Shown: in pieces, positions 11,041 through 22,369 of the stretch
Numbering within the stretch: position 1 is the first letter of the stretch
Layout: every line of letters begins with the position of its first letter
Assembly (NCBI GenBank): GCA_947396885.1
Contig: OX377204.1
Span: 92,700,728 to 92,764,727, forward strand
DNA from: Heligmosomoides polygyrus polygyrus
Taxonomy: Eukaryota > Nematoda > Chromadorea > Rhabditida > Heligmosomidae
Reading direction: 5' to 3'
Length of the DNA: 64,000 nt
Program-made: the position numbers and the translations under genes
Notes under the pieces: model-generated
Seen by the model: only the letters and a program-made list of their open reading frames with translations
What the model was told of the DNA's origin: nothing
The model's database searches: none

Positions 11041-12680
11041 ATATTATGAAGCAGAGCTTTACCTTCCGTTTGCAAGAACAGTCCGTCTCAAAAGCGCTGG
11101 TAAGATTAGAGGGATGCCCCTGTCGCAGAATGTCCCAATTTAAATCCTTAAAGCATGATGACTCGATTGTCGCCTCGGTTCATGATTATACGAAGCCCTG
11201 GAAAAGATCTGCGAGAAAAACTAGAGCGATATCCGCACATGTTTCTTAAAAGAGCAGGAAAAACCGGACGAAGATTTGCATTTAGGTATAGGTTGTTTTG
11301 CCACATGGTTTTCTTTACCTGGTTAAACAATTGATTTCTATTACCGGGCTGCCTCACATTTGAAATTTTTCGAAAAATTGATTACTCTGACGGTACATAT
11401 GGATTTATATTCGTTTTTCTATTTTTATGTTTGAATTGCTCAGGTTTTTCCTGTAATCTGCTTTGCGATTCATTTTTTAGGCTCCGGGTTCTTTGGGACG
11501 CTAGAATGTAGCGGGGTTGTTGCCAACGATTTCTATTGAGTTTTTTGCAACTTTTCTCACTCCAGTCGCCTTAAAACCTCAATTTTCACCTTCAAATCTG
11601 ATTCTTGATGTTACTTACTTCCACTTTTTCAGAGAACAGCGTTGTGTTGGTGTTCTTAGAGTACGTATGTAGCATTGTCGAAGTGCCACGAAGCGAGAAC
11701 ATGACGCACATCCGGGTTTCATTAGCATTATTCACCCGGTGTAAACCGACGTCTACATGTGCTCAAAAAGCTCGTATAGTGTTTTCATCGGGCGAACGAG
11801 CATATGCTTCAAAGTCCGTTTCACCGTTTAGTAGCTTCAATGGATAGTGTACTGAATTGAATTACAGTGTGGTAAAGCCTTCTTCTGGAAGAACCAACAG
11901 AAGACTTCCAGAGCACGTCTTTCCGTCAGAATGTGCTCGGTTTCGGTACTCTTCCTTCGGTAGCGTTGCTCACTTTTTGAGTTATTTTCTGTTTATTTTT
12001 ATTTTCACACATTTTTAATATTTGTTTCAATACTCGCGAGGAATAGGCCACAAGCGGACAAGTCGCTGTACAACAGTCAGAGTAAGATTTTCTACCAAAA
12101 TCGATTGAATTCTTCCAAACGATACCTTTACCTCCATGAACCCTCCGTCTCCGATCTATCCCAGTCGGAAAGGTGAGCACGAATGTGGCAGGAGCTCTCG
12201 TCATTCCATGCCAAATCTCTGACTCTGTATGCAATAGAATTAATTGTAAACCTAGGTGTGAAGTTGTTTAAATATTTATTATATTCTTATTTATTAAAAC
12301 TAAAATTGACTTTTTTACAGCTCTTCAACATATAATAGAGGGACACAGCAATCCTAGTCAGAAGACAATAACATCCAAAACAACGACAGCTAACAACAAC
12401 TTAAACATGTCTCGTTTCGCCTCTATCTTCATACAAAACATGTTTATAATTAGTCACCCTGAAGCTCATCAGTGAAGAAGGCAACTAGTTAATTTAGTTG
12501 TTAGTTTCTTAGTGTTAGTATTAGATAATATATTTTTTAAATTGTATTTTTAACTTGTACTAGGAACTAAGTTTTACAAATGAAAATATAGTTAACACTT
12601 ATGTTCCAATACAATTGCATCATATTACAAAACCGCTAACGCCTTGTTACTAACCACTAAATAAATTTTATATAAATACC
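11041..12680. other. No recognised gene
   Basis: 1.6 kb with only short open frames (11046-11249, 11605-11847, 11926-12234), none with a recognisable domain. AT-rich towards the right end. Confidence 0.45.
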
Positions 12681-12736
12681 TACACATATATACACATATA
12701 CATATATATACACATATACATATATATACACATATA
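12681..12736. repeat. ACATATA microsatellite
   Basis: Imperfect tandem ACATATA/ACACATATA units run up to the left end of the TIR element starting at 12737. Related CACATACA units resume at 14011. Confidence 0.85.
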
Positions 12737-14010
12737 CAGGGTGGCCCATAAGTCCTGCAACAAAATTAGGAGACCTTATTGGTTGTCTTTTTCCAATTGC
12801 AAAAAAACCGCATGCCAACAGTTATGTAGGATATACTTAGTGCTATACTTCTGGAAATTATCATGGTTGTAGCTGCTCCTATTACAAACTAATGCGCTCT
12901 CACGTAAAACTACAGAAAATTCTTCTCTGGCCCGTGGTGGGGCGCTTCCGTTCCGATGTGACTAAATTTCGGAAGATTGGTTGTTGAACATGCAGTATGA
13001 TGGTATTGTGTAGAGCAGTGCAGAGGATTCTCAAGAGTGAACATTGGATGAACGGATCTGAACTACAACAGAAGAACGCTATTAATTTTCTGATCATACA
13101 AGATGCAGCAACCAGCTGGAACAAATGCAACATTCAGCCGTGTTCGTAATCTATTACTAAGCAGTATGTAGTTTCTAGGAAACTACAAGGAAAGCTCTAC
13201 AAGCTCACAAGTGAGACGAAGACTCAGCTATGAGGAGAAGAGAGTAGAGGGAAAAATTTGTAAGCGCAGTTGGAGGGCGTCGTTCGTAATGTTATTCAGC
13301 CTCTGCCTCATTTGATGAAAAATTTCTCAAAGTTGAACGATCCCAGAAAGGTCAAAATAATAGTGCGTTTAATACTACCTTTGCGGGAACCTCATGATAT
13401 GAACATAATGGCCATGCATGACAAGTTTTTGTTATTCACGATTTTCCAAAATGTCTCCCCACACTCCATAGGTTTTTGTGTAAAAATAGTGAAAATCAAT
13501 AAAAATGTTCGCCTGATAGGAACAAAAACCTAACACCATATATTAGAGACTCAATCGCGCTGCTTAAAGGCAAAATGCACATTCTGGTAAAGCGATTCCT
13601 GTAACAGCAAAAGAAAAGGACGTGGTAGCGGTTCTCAGTCCATCTGCAAAATAATGCACCTGCGAAAGACTAGCTGTGAAACTCCTAAATCTTTAAATTT
13701 TTAATCTTTGTTTATTAATCATCTTAAAGAAAATGTCGTGCTCTATAAAGCTTGGGAAAACTATTGTTCAATATCTTCTTTGGAACGAATAAGAAGTAAA
13801 ACTCCGTAAGAGGGGCTGCGACGTGAGCTGCAAAGCAACCCACACGATCTGAAGGCTCTTATCAATCCCTTATGGTCCCTTATGAATAATACCGCTCCTC
13901 AATAATCTACAAACCATGGGCAAACAAGGTTTAAAAGTGGTTCAAATTTGGTGCATTCTTAGCCTTTTTATACGCCTATGTTTTTATTGCAGGACTTATG
14001 GGCCACCCTG
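12737..14010. mobile_element. TIR DNA transposon, Tc1/mariner-like, decayed
   Basis: Both ends carry the inverted repeat CAGGGTGGCCCATAAGTCCT followed by GCAA. The left end abuts TA (12735-12736). The right end lies in a CA/TA microsatellite, so the duplicate cannot be confirmed there. Inside, the plus strand shows CRAVQRILKSEHW-like residues near 13010-13050, reminiscent of a transposase helix-turn-helix, but stops are frequent and no catalytic motif is identifiable. The 87-codon frame at 13270-13533 has no domain I recognise. Confidence 0.75.
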
Positions 14011-14295
14011 CACATACACACATACACATACATATATATTAACATGTGCTCGGTCACGCCTATCGGCGTGCCTCGCACTTGCGCGCTACGCGCGATGTTG
14101 CAGTATCACTAAGCCAAGGACAATCACATCGAGCTAGCTGCTTTACTTGTACAGCTCTCTTCCCTACCTAGGAGTACAAAAGGCTCGCAGTACGTACAGT
14201 GTATAAGCTTACCTCTTATAGACCTTGCCAGTATCCCATCAAAAAATCCGTTAGATTTATGGGGATCTTTAGAGCGAGAATCTTGTACATCATTA

Positions 14296-15028
14296 CAGGG
14301 TGCGTAAAAAGTATTGACGCAGTCAGTGGCGGTTGTGGAAATAGTAATGCGAAGTAAGTTTCAAAATGTTTACTCGAGAAATGTAGAGAATGATCTTACA
14401 AACACGATGGGATAACTCGTAATTGACATTGGTTCCTTTATTGTGAATACAGGAGCGAAAACGACGGAAAAATTCATGAGCACGCGCCGCAAGTACTCGG
14501 TTGGATTTCGTCCCGTGCTTTTAACAGGGTAGCCTTCTGCGACTGGTCACTTCTGTTGAAAGTAGGCCAGACCTCACTCTCCAAAATCGCCTCAAAAGAG
14601 TAATCCAGCGGTTTCATGTTTAAGCTGTGCTCGTCTGAGAAGCTGTCTACTCCTGCGCGCGTTATCTGTTTACCGTTATCGGACAGAAATTGATAATTTT
14701 GGATTTGAACGTTATCGTGCTTGAACATCTTGTAATCATCGTCTGTTATGACAGAGCCGTGGCTGGCGTTTGGGTTGCTCACCTCTTTTCTCACCAACCG
14801 TTTCGAACAGCGCCTAATTCTCTTGTTAAGGAAGTGTTCAGCTCTCTGGGTAACAGACGGAAAAAGGGCCACCGTAACGATGACGATCATGTTTCTTCAG
14901 TTTTTTCGTGGGTGTTTTTTGAGCACAATACAGACAACAAAAATAACACACAAAAACCTAGAGGGGTAGAAAGAGAAAGCTGGAGCTGAAGCAAAAAGTA
15001 GGTGCGTCAATACCTTTTACGCACCCTG
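14296..15028 (-). pseudogene. Internally deleted Tc1/mariner-type element
   Basis: The inverted ends CAGGGTGCGTAAAAAGTATT (left) and CAGGGTGCGTAAAAGGTATT (right, complemented) are flanked by TA (14294-14295, 15029-15030). The minus-strand frame 14474-14890 keeps the C-terminal end of a transposase: MKPLDYSFEAILESEVWP corresponds to the last catalytic-aspartate box (NPxDY) and is followed by KATLLKARDEI. It also keeps part of an upstream region (HGSVITDDDYK). The length of 733 bp and the jump between these parts show an internal deletion. Confidence 0.8.
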
Positions 15029-15059
15029 TATAATATCAGCAATCTTTCTTCTATTCTTC

Positions 15060-15250
15060 AGCGTCAGTGACGAGTCTTGAGCGTAAAAAGAGGACAAAAG
15101 CTTCTTCAACCGTCATCCGAATTCATCCGAAGTTGACCGCTAGACGTTTCAGTATCATCTCCATCACAGCCTGCTCCAATACATAAGCGCCGAATTGTTG
15201 AAGAAGCTCCTGTTCTCTTTTTGCGCTCAAGAGACGCGTCACTTCCGGAG
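15060..15250. repeat. Inverted repeat, about 50-bp arms
   Basis: GTCTTGAGCGTAAAAAGAGG at the left pairs with the complement of CTCTTTTTGCGCTCAAGAGA at the right; CTTCTTCAAC/GTTGAAGAAG extends the arms. Size and shape suggest a small MITE, but no target-site duplication was found. Confidence 0.6.
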
Positions 15251-15680
15251 ATAGCGGGTCACGCTCTTCACTCAAATGTGGACCCATGACGCCATCCTGA
15301 CGCCGAAGAATGTCACTGGGTGCGACGCGAGCTGTGGTGGCCGGCGCTCGTGCTGCGCATAAACTGCTCGTCGCCTCCCACCCGACGCTCTCTTATCGGC
15401 AGGTGACGACAGCTGTGTGTGCTACCCTGCTCGCGGCAATGTAACACGTACATCCGAATCGTATAAACACAAACAGCCAGCAGGTTGCCAGCAAAACATG
15501 GCAGTAACGTAGAAACGATGGGGATACTTGAGCTGTGTCGAGATCTGGAGGGGTTCTCCGACCATTACTCTACCGACTATTTGCTTTTTCAGAATCTTAC
15601 CACGACCTAGACAGAACCTGAATGTATCCTATTATCCGTCTTCTATGCATATATGTTTACTCATGAATGCCAACATAACT
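15251..15680. other. No recognised gene
   Basis: Moderately GC-rich at 15290-15440 without an open frame that I can assign. Confidence 0.4.
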
Positions 15681-15682
15681 TT

Positions 15683-15905
15683 ACCAGTAAGATCTTCAGC
15701 TTAACCGGTTCCATGCTGATGTCAGCCGCCGGCCTATCCCGTATCACGGGTGGGTGCTGACAGACCTCGAGGATATCGCCGATTTTACTTGCGGTCAAAC
15801 AGCGCTGGTGGTGTAAGGCGAACATTGCTGCCCGGAATGCAGAAGATGCGGGTTCGAGTCTCGCCTGGCGCAAGAGTTTTGATCGCAACAAAACATCCTG
15901 CTACA
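15683..15905 (+). mobile_element. tRNA-like SINE-2 with hairpin leader
   Basis: Collinear with the centre and right arm of 57234-57642: AGCTTAACCGGTTCCATGC, the CGGGTGGGTGCTGAC segment, then the tRNA-like block GCGCTGGTGGTGTAAGGCG to GGTTCGAGTCTCGCCTGGCG and the tail AGTTTTGATCGCAACAAAAC. The tRNA-like block can form an acceptor-like stem (GCGCTGG with CTGGCGC) and a T-arm. It lacks a credible anticodon loop (C at position 33), so it is not taken as a tRNA gene. Confidence 0.75.
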
Positions 15906-15949
15906 ACATAACTTCAATTCATCAAAAATGTATTGGACTGTATGGTTTT

Positions 15950-16189
15950 TCCGTTGGAGCAGATTTTCAACCTCATCCTCATCTATATGAATGTTAAGGT
16001 CCCCCAAACATGGGAACATACCTTCACTACTCTAATCCCTAAGAAGCAGCCGTACAGTTATCCTAGAAATTATACACCTATTACTATAACATCAGTCTTT
16101 GAGAAAACCTTCGAGAAAGCAACGAAAGAACAAATTCTAGCGAAAAAGTAGCGCAATTTCTGAAACTCAGTCTGGATTTAAGAAAGGCT
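15950..16189 (+). pseudogene. LINE reverse-transcriptase fragment (5' side)
   Basis: The reading WEHTFTTLIPKKQPYSYPRN, then [16 protein letters not shown] and finally ETQSGFKKG matches the N-terminal RT blocks of a non-LTR retrotransposon (the RPI and QxGF motifs). The frame contains stops. It is interrupted after SVE by the RTE insertion at 16201. The same protein resumes after 16535 as TVLTWLNDWTAAVK, so the two sides are one older element. Confidence 0.75.
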
Positions 16190-16200
16190 GATCAGTTGAA

Positions 16201-16523
16201 GATCAGAGACGCTGTCGCATGGGCCAAGTCGTCGAAAATTAGGTGGGCCGGCCACGTAATGCGATTCGCAGACACCCGCTGGACGAGAGCCATCACCGAC
16301 TGGATTCAGCGGGATGTCAAGAGAACACCAGGACGTCCAACAACTCGTCGGTCGGACTTCTTCGTGAAAGCCCTGAACCACCGATATGACGCTCTTCGTG
16401 TTCCTCGAGCGAGGAGGATCCATTGGACCACTCTGGCGCGCGACAGGGATGAATGGAGGCGCTGCTGGCGCCCGCTCGAGCAAGTCGATGATCAACGGGA
16501 CGACGGGTGATACAGGTGATACA
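16201..16523 (+). mobile_element. RTE 3'-end insertion with 11-bp TSD
   Basis: The last 100 codons of the RTE RT ([20 protein letters not shown] ... [18 protein letters not shown]) and a GGTGATACA tail. GATCAGTTGAA occurs at 16190-16200 and again at 16524-16534, giving an exact target-site duplication. The open frame is intact for the portion present (16196-16510) but lacks all catalytic RT motifs, so it is not functional. Confidence 0.9.
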
Positions 16524-16534
16524 GATCAGTTGAA

Positions 16535-16640
16535 ACACGGTGCTTACTTGGCTGAATGACTGGACGGCTGCTGTGAAAGCGGTCATCGTATTGGTGTTGA
16601 GTGTTTTGATTTTTCGGAAAGAGAAATCAAGCTACTCAAC
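16535..16640 (+). pseudogene. LINE reverse-transcriptase fragment (3' side of the split)
   Basis: Continues the RT interrupted at 16190 with TVLTWLNDWTAAVK, then decays. The next expected box (the first RT aspartate in a V-x-x-DF context) is only hinted at near 16595-16615. Confidence 0.55.
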
Positions 16641-17043
16641 AAGTTGCAAGTTCGATTCCGAGCACTTCAGTGCCTCTGGAGTGGTGACCGCTACCAATAT
16701 GTTCCTGGGACGGTAGAAAAGTATTCAGAGTACCTTCGCACTATGGCTTGACCAACAGCTTGAGGCCCAAAAATAAAAATTTGATTAACGATAACTCGAC
16801 AACAGTCTACTTCTTAGCCCAACTTAGCTTTTAAAACCCCTTGTAAGAGAACTAATAACGTTGATCAGACGTATGATAGGCTGGCTATGGAATTCTTATC
16901 AATCTTCGAAATACCTTTCCATTTAGAAAAGTGTGGAAGGTAGTCGTAGAGCTGCTGTACAAAGATTGATATCGAACACTCCCATTTTTCCGTCATTGTA
17001 CAAAAAATTACACGTCACTCAAGGAACATGTGCTATGTATATG
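16641..17043. other. No recognised gene
   Basis: No open frame or repeat assigned. Confidence 0.4.
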
Positions 17044-17349
17044 TACCGTTTCCACGTCGAATAGGAGACTTTTTAAATCAAATTGGACACTCTTCTAAGC
17101 TAGCTGTAAGAATTTTGAAATCAAAGTGAACTCTCCTAAATCAAGTTTTTTTACAGGCTAAAATACAGACCCTAAAAAAACTTGAATGACTTTTAAATTT
17201 GGTATAGCATTCTTTGAATTTTTTTAGTTCACTTGCCCGAATGAGTGTAGTAATCTTATAAAATTTTTATAGAGAGAAAAAGTAATAAATTAAAGTTTTG
17301 CCCCCTGTACTCTAAATTCTTGTTTCTCTGTAGGCACTATCTGATTGCT

Positions 17350-17420
17350 TTAAAGGCACTATCTGACTGCTTCTTCGCTCCGGATTGGAGCGAAGAAGCA
17401 ATTAGATAGTGCCTTTAAAG
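17350..17420. repeat. Hairpin inside family T element
   Basis: TTTAAAGGCACTATCTGACT and GCTTCTTCGCTCC face their near-perfect complement across a 4-bp loop (GATT). The arms are about 33 bp with two mismatches. Confidence 0.85.
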
Positions 17421-17559
17421 ATCAGGTCGCGCCATGCACTCAAAAAGTTCGCTGCAAGTCTTATTTGACGGATAGTATAAATGCCACTTACATGAACCAT
17501 CAAAGTGAGGAAGTGTGTGCTCATTGCAGTTGTTTTTGTTGTACCGTTACCACGTGTCA

Positions 17560-17861
17560 CAAAGGATAAAAGGATGAGGAACGGCGTTATTCAATCCTCT
17601 TTGGGATGCGCCACGCATTCTACTTCTACGGGATGTTGTGGAGGCGAGATGAATGCGTATTTGGCCATACAATGACTTGCGGTGGCCAGCCGATGAACAA
17701 CTCAGTGCTTTATCCTTCCCAGACAAGTCTGGTACCGCACCAATTCATCGACCCCGGAGGGTTGGAAGGCTTGGTTGGCCTGGGCGGGAAATCCGAACCA
17801 GGAACTGGTATCGGGTGCAGGCGACAACCGGCGCCTCCTCCGACTGCGCTCCACGCGCCCC
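17560..17861 (-). mobile_element. tRNA-derived SINE (SINE-1), full copy with TSD
   Basis: Tail AAAGGATAAAAGGATGAGG at the left, tRNA-like head at the right. ACCACGTGTCA at 17549-17559 and 17862-17872 is an exact target-site duplication, and the host family T element resumes on both sides. Confidence 0.92.
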
Positions 17862-18360
17862 ACCACGTGTCATACTCTATGCTAACGAAATTCTGCTATC
17901 AGTCGAATAAAAATCGCAATGTCTTGGATGAGGGCATGGCGCAGTCTCTATTTTTCGGCACTCAAAATGGCCGACTTTCTGCTTTTTAAAACCAGCTTTA
18001 AACCATTATTTTTCTTTAAAAATGAGAATTTTAAAACTTTCGAAATTTTATAAATAAATTTAATTAACTGATTAAAAAATAGTTAACTTCAAAAATTTTA
18101 AACAATGAGTTCACTTATTGAGAAGATAAATTAAAATTTTAATAATAAAATTTTCATTGAACAAGAAATTATTCGAACATTTTTGGAGAGCCTCTAGTTT
18201 AATGTCGAAGAAGATCATTTCAATTTGAAAGGGTTCGCTTTGATAGCAATAGTCTTAGGCTAGCTTAGAAGAGTGTCCAAATTGACGTGAGAAGTGTCCA
18301 GTTCAACGTGAAGCGCACCCAATCTGATTTGAAAAGGGTCCAATTCAACGAGAAAATGGA

Positions 18361-18750
18361 ATGAAGCGACGTTTTCCACTATTTTTAGATGGTGTGAGGA
18401 AAGCGATTGTTCCAGATCTGACGCATTTGTCATGGACGAATGAGCGTTCTTATGAGGACCTCAGATAGTCCTTGATATGTTGCACGTGTGTCTCCTTGTT
18501 GTCACGCAGTCACCGGCGAGTTCGTTGGCTCTCAAGCCGAGCAGTGCCACATGGATCACATCTGGTGGAAAGCCTAAAGAATCCGCGGCCCACTCACATG
18601 TGTCAGGATCTGGTCGCTACTGCTTATATCAGAGGTTCCTTCGACTGAAAGAACTGCACATCTAATGCCACTAGAACGCCATCTTCATTGCGGATTTTAA
18701 CAGCTCCCTAGATGAAGAGCCCTTATAAGCAGGTATAATGAAGGTTCCCT
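18361..18750. other. No recognised gene
   Basis: A 62-codon open frame (18477-18665) has no recognisable domain. Confidence 0.4.
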
Positions 18751-18753
18751 ATA

Positions 18754-19049
18754 AAGGATAAAGGATAAAAGACGGCGTTACTCGATCCCTTTTGGGATGC
18801 GCCAGCGCATTCTACTTCTACGGGATGTCGTGGAGGCGACATGAATGCGTATTTGGCCATACAATGACTTGCGGTGGCCAGCCGATGAACAAGGCAGCGC
18901 TCAATCCTTCCCAGACAAGTCTGGTACCATTTCACCGACCCCGGAGGGATGGAAGGCTTGCTTGGTCTGGGCGGGAAATCCGAACCAGGAACCTGGTACC
19001 GGGTGCACGCAACAGTCGCGCCTCCTCCGACTGTGCTACACGCGCCCGA
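18754..19049 (-). mobile_element. tRNA-derived SINE (SINE-1), full copy
   Basis: Tail AAAGGATAAAGGATAAAAG, complete body and head. The flanks GTTCCCTATAA (18744-18753) and GCTTCCTATAA (19052-19062) form an imperfect target-site duplication. Confidence 0.88.
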
Positions 19050-19388
19050 AAGCTTCCTATAAGCAAATATAATCGTTATTTGCTGAAAAAATGACTCGTC
19101 TTGTCCTGTCAACATGCAAAAATACATTTTTCTTAAACGTCAATTCGTGAAAAATTTTCATAGCAATATAGGACTGAAAACTTCGGATGCGTACCAGCTG
19201 TACGGCATGTTTAAAAATGGATAGAACAGATAGTGCAAAACAGATTTGTTCTCGTCGAAAAAATAGGCATCTGACATCTAAATAAGTTCACGTATTCTTT
19301 TGCTAAATGCTCTTCGTATATTTGTTAATTATGTTTCGGTTGTTGTTGTTGTTTTTCTGATTGTTGACACCACAATAAACACCGCCGT

Positions 19389-19402
19389 TTGCCAGTGTAA
19401 CA

Positions 19403-19463
<61 letters not shown>
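19389..19463. repeat. (AAT)n microsatellite
   Basis: More than twenty uninterrupted AAT units. Confidence 0.95.
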
Positions 19464-19784
19464 GGATATCCTACTCTGTAAATATTCAGGATTTCAGAGC
19501 TGTTCGGAGCTAAAATACACACAATTTTTACTATGAAGTGAATATTTCTAAAAATAAGATGGAAACCGAAAGCGAAATTGCAAATCGAATTAGACCTATC
19601 TAAAGTTTAAATGGACATAGTCTAATAAACTCAAAATTATTTATTTGAAAGAAATTTTCCAACAAAAATTCAATTTATGGTTAGATGGATGATTTCAGAA
19701 AAATGACTGCACTACTTGACTAGGCATGACCTTTTTATCATTTAATGTCTAACAGTAGTTGTCGCTATAGGCATGCCAAGTTAT

Positions 19785-20106
19785 GGGCTCGAGTAGCGCA
19801 GTCGGACGAGGCTCTGGCCGTGCACCTGATACTAGGTTCTTGGTTTGAATTTCCTCCTGAGCTAATCTAGTCCTCTTTCTTTCCTTATCGGGTCTAGCTT
19901 GAGATTCGAGATCCGAAAAGGGGTTGTAATGCGACCTGAGCCGATGAGCAAGCGGTGTCTAGTTGTCCCTAGACAAGTCGAACCAGAGAGAGAGACCTCG
20001 AATTGATGGAAGGCTTCGTTGGATTGGGAAAAGAATCTGAATCAATATTACGGAATAGGCACGCATGTGTCAGTCGACGCCTCCTCTGACCGCTCTATCA
20101 CGAGTC
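19785..20106. mobile_element. Two diverged SINE-1 pieces, head to head inverted
   Basis: A plus-strand head (GAGTAGCGCAGTCGGACGAG, about 19793-19812) and a minus-strand piece with GATGGAAGGCTTCGTTGGA (about 20004) to CGCCTCCTCTGACCGCTC face away from each other around a short unrelated spacer. Both are considerably diverged. A TTAT microsatellite follows at about 20116-20140. Confidence 0.6.
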
Positions 20107-20765
20107 CAATGTCATTATTTATTTATTTATTTATTTATTTGCCGAAAGTCAAAAAACAATGTTACAGCTCTAGTCAACAATACTGCTTAGCAGCATACAC
20201 TGAAGAAAATGTTTATTTATTTTCTGTGCACGTCAAGAGAAAGCGCTCGTTGCTTTTATTACCGAGGTATAATGAAACCATCTCTGCTTCTTATTGCTAG
20301 ACACATTGGTACCATGTTATCAAGATCTTTTATTAGATTCTCCTATCATGATCACCCCATTAACAAAAAGCGTCGAAAACTAGAGGGGGAACACTTCCCA
20401 CTGGTTATCCCGACAATATATGGACGTCGCCGTTGTCAAAAGTGTAGACGCAATGCGCTTCGCTCTGTCTTTTAAGTTCGTTATTCAGCGGCAGAAGGAT
20501 GATGTAATACGTAGTCTGTTTGTTTGCGGTTCGCTTATCAGCCACTGGGTGATGGCGTTTCATCAGCTGTGGTCATCCGCTATGAGTCAGCATCTTTAGC
20601 TTCTCGATATTCGAAAGCAGTACTCGCCTTAGTTAGGCTGAAACTGGTCGGTTACAAAGACGATGAAAAGCTGGAACAGCACAAACCCTCTCGCGCTGTT
20701 ACAGTTGTTATCTTGAAGACCTCCAGAACAAGAGGGGCTTCTGGAAGGTTGCGTTTAACCCATTC
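20107..20765. other. No recognised gene
   Basis: Open frames at 20209-20475 and 20524-20832 match no family I know. The second runs into a MITE end. Confidence 0.4.
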
Positions 20766-20767
20766 TG

Positions 20768-20833
20768 GGGCCGGATTCATCAACGACTTACAGCAATTCA
20801 ACCCTTTCACGACGCGCGCGATTTCCAAGTGAA
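20768..20833. mobile_element. Fragments of a CWG-flanked MITE and of a CCCTTTCACGAC element
   Basis: After CTG (20765-20767) comes the end sequence GGGCCGGATTCATCAACGAC. It is followed at 20802 by CCCTTTCACGACGCGCGCGA, the end of the element seen at 45328. Each is a single end only. Confidence 0.5.
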
Positions 20834-20870
20834 TGCCCCGTAAACATAGACCTTATTTAATCACAAGGGT

Positions 20871-22278
20871 AAGAACTTCATATTAATCATTGTAGCCATT
20901 GCTGCGTGACTAAGGTGAACTGCTATTGAAATTAAATTTTCACAAAACATATTCATTTTAAGTGGATTATTTCATTCTCTTTGAAATAAGTCTGAATGGG
21001 CTCTATGCTTTAGAATATAGACTGCTTTAAAGCACAGTACACCTCTGGTTTAAGAATATCACGTTTCGGTTTAAAAAATATAATTTAAAGTATCAAATAG
21101 TTCACCTTAAAGTGTAAATGGCAAACCATGTACCGTACCTCTAATGGGAGTGACCTATCTATAAATGTGTTTAATATTTATTTATTTTTTATTTATTGCA
21201 CTCGGAGGTACGCTTTAATCGAATAAAATAAAAACTTATTACAGTGTCAGAAATACAATATAATAATGCTATTCATCGAATTATTTTTAAAAAATTGTTC
21301 AAGTGAACGGAAAAAAATGTAGCAGATCAAGATTATTATTAACAGCAATGGCTACACTCTTCGAATTAGTCTTAAAATATTATACGACTTTTTTGACTAA
21401 ATAATTGATTAAATAGTTGCTATGAATGATGGCTCTGCGCGTTGCGAAGAATGCTCGGCTCAGATGCTTAATGTATTGCAGAAATTGGACAAATGACGGA
21501 CAAATACTGAGATCATAAATCAGTCCGGTAATACGAGCCATATGTTCGGATCTGAAGCACTCTTGATGGGCAATTTCCGCATTAAATGTCTGTACTTACG
21601 AGGTGTTGGAAAAGGTTATTAACAGCATATCGATGCCGAATTCATTGCTGTTCAGATGGGACATCAACCTCTAAGGCCTATGTTATATTCCCGCGGGAGC
21701 ATCCGCGGAAGGGCGGGAATCGCGCCGAGACTCCTCACCTGGCCAATCGCCGCGCCTCGCCACGCCCGCCTCCGCCGTGCACCATTGGTCCGCGGACGTT
21801 CCGCGGATGCTCCCGCGGGAGTATAGCAGAGGCCTCAGTCCGCGGACGTTCCGCGGATGCTCCCGCGGGAGTATAGCAGAGGCCTAACGACACGTTCACG
21901 CGGCCGCATCCTCCACTGCATCACTTCAGCCGGAGCGGCTGCCAGGGGTGTAGCCACATGTACCCGTCGAGAACCAGAGAAATTCGTTATGTCCATTTCG
22001 TTGACAGGGACCCCATGTATCGGTTTGATGCAAAAATTCTTGGACATTTGCGACTTTTTACAGTTAAAAAGGATTTTCCCGCCAATTTGGACACTGGTAA
22101 GCGCATGTGGCCAGCTAATCGATAGAGGTAAAAAATCTCTACAAATCCTTTTTGGCGGTCACTTCAATACGTCTTCACATAGCAATTATGGTTTCGCAAC
22201 TCATGCCTTCTAATACTTACATCCGCAGCGTGATGTTGCTTCTCTTCTTTTCTGGACCCACTGCCAACCAATCTTACG
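20871..22278. repeat. Long dispersed repeat, family A copy 2
   Basis: Collinear with 1498-2725 at high similarity, but enlarged by the MITE at 21675-21884. As in copy 1, no TIR, TSD or coding domain can be seen. Confidence 0.78.
21675..21884. mobile_element. MITE with 3-bp TAA TSD (PIF/Harbinger-like)
   Basis: The ends GGCCTATGTTATATTCCCGC and (complemented) GGCCTCTGCTATACTCCCGC are inverted. TAA flanks both sides (21672-21674, 21885-21887). The paralogous empty site in family A copy 1 (CTCTAACGAC near 2335-2344) shows exactly one TAA, proving the insertion. The right-hand 50 bp is tandemly duplicated (21788-21837, 21838-21887). A TWA-type 3-bp TSD and GG-starting TIR fit the PIF/Harbinger superfamily; that assignment is inference. 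Confidence 0.88.
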
Positions 22279-22369
22279 AGCGTCCAAAGAAGGTTTATAA
22301 GAAAGGGCTCCTTTTGAAACACAGTCTACATTTGGTTCTCGGAATACAAAGATGGCGACTATTCCATGG

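Larger units (their letters stand above)
17044..18360. mobile_element. AT-rich TIR family T, copy 1 (interrupted by a SINE)
   Basis: The ends match an inverted TACCATTTTCACGTC-type repeat followed by short direct subrepeats AAATTGGACACTCTTC and AAATCAAATTGGACAC. Copies lie at 53976-55449 and 59374-61230. The copy is split by SINE-1 at 17560-17861, and the sequence resumes at 17873. It shares two conserved boxes with the other copies: GCGCCATGCACTCAAAAAG (17429) and GAGGGCATGGCGCAGTCTCT (17930). No coding capacity. Confidence 0.75.
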
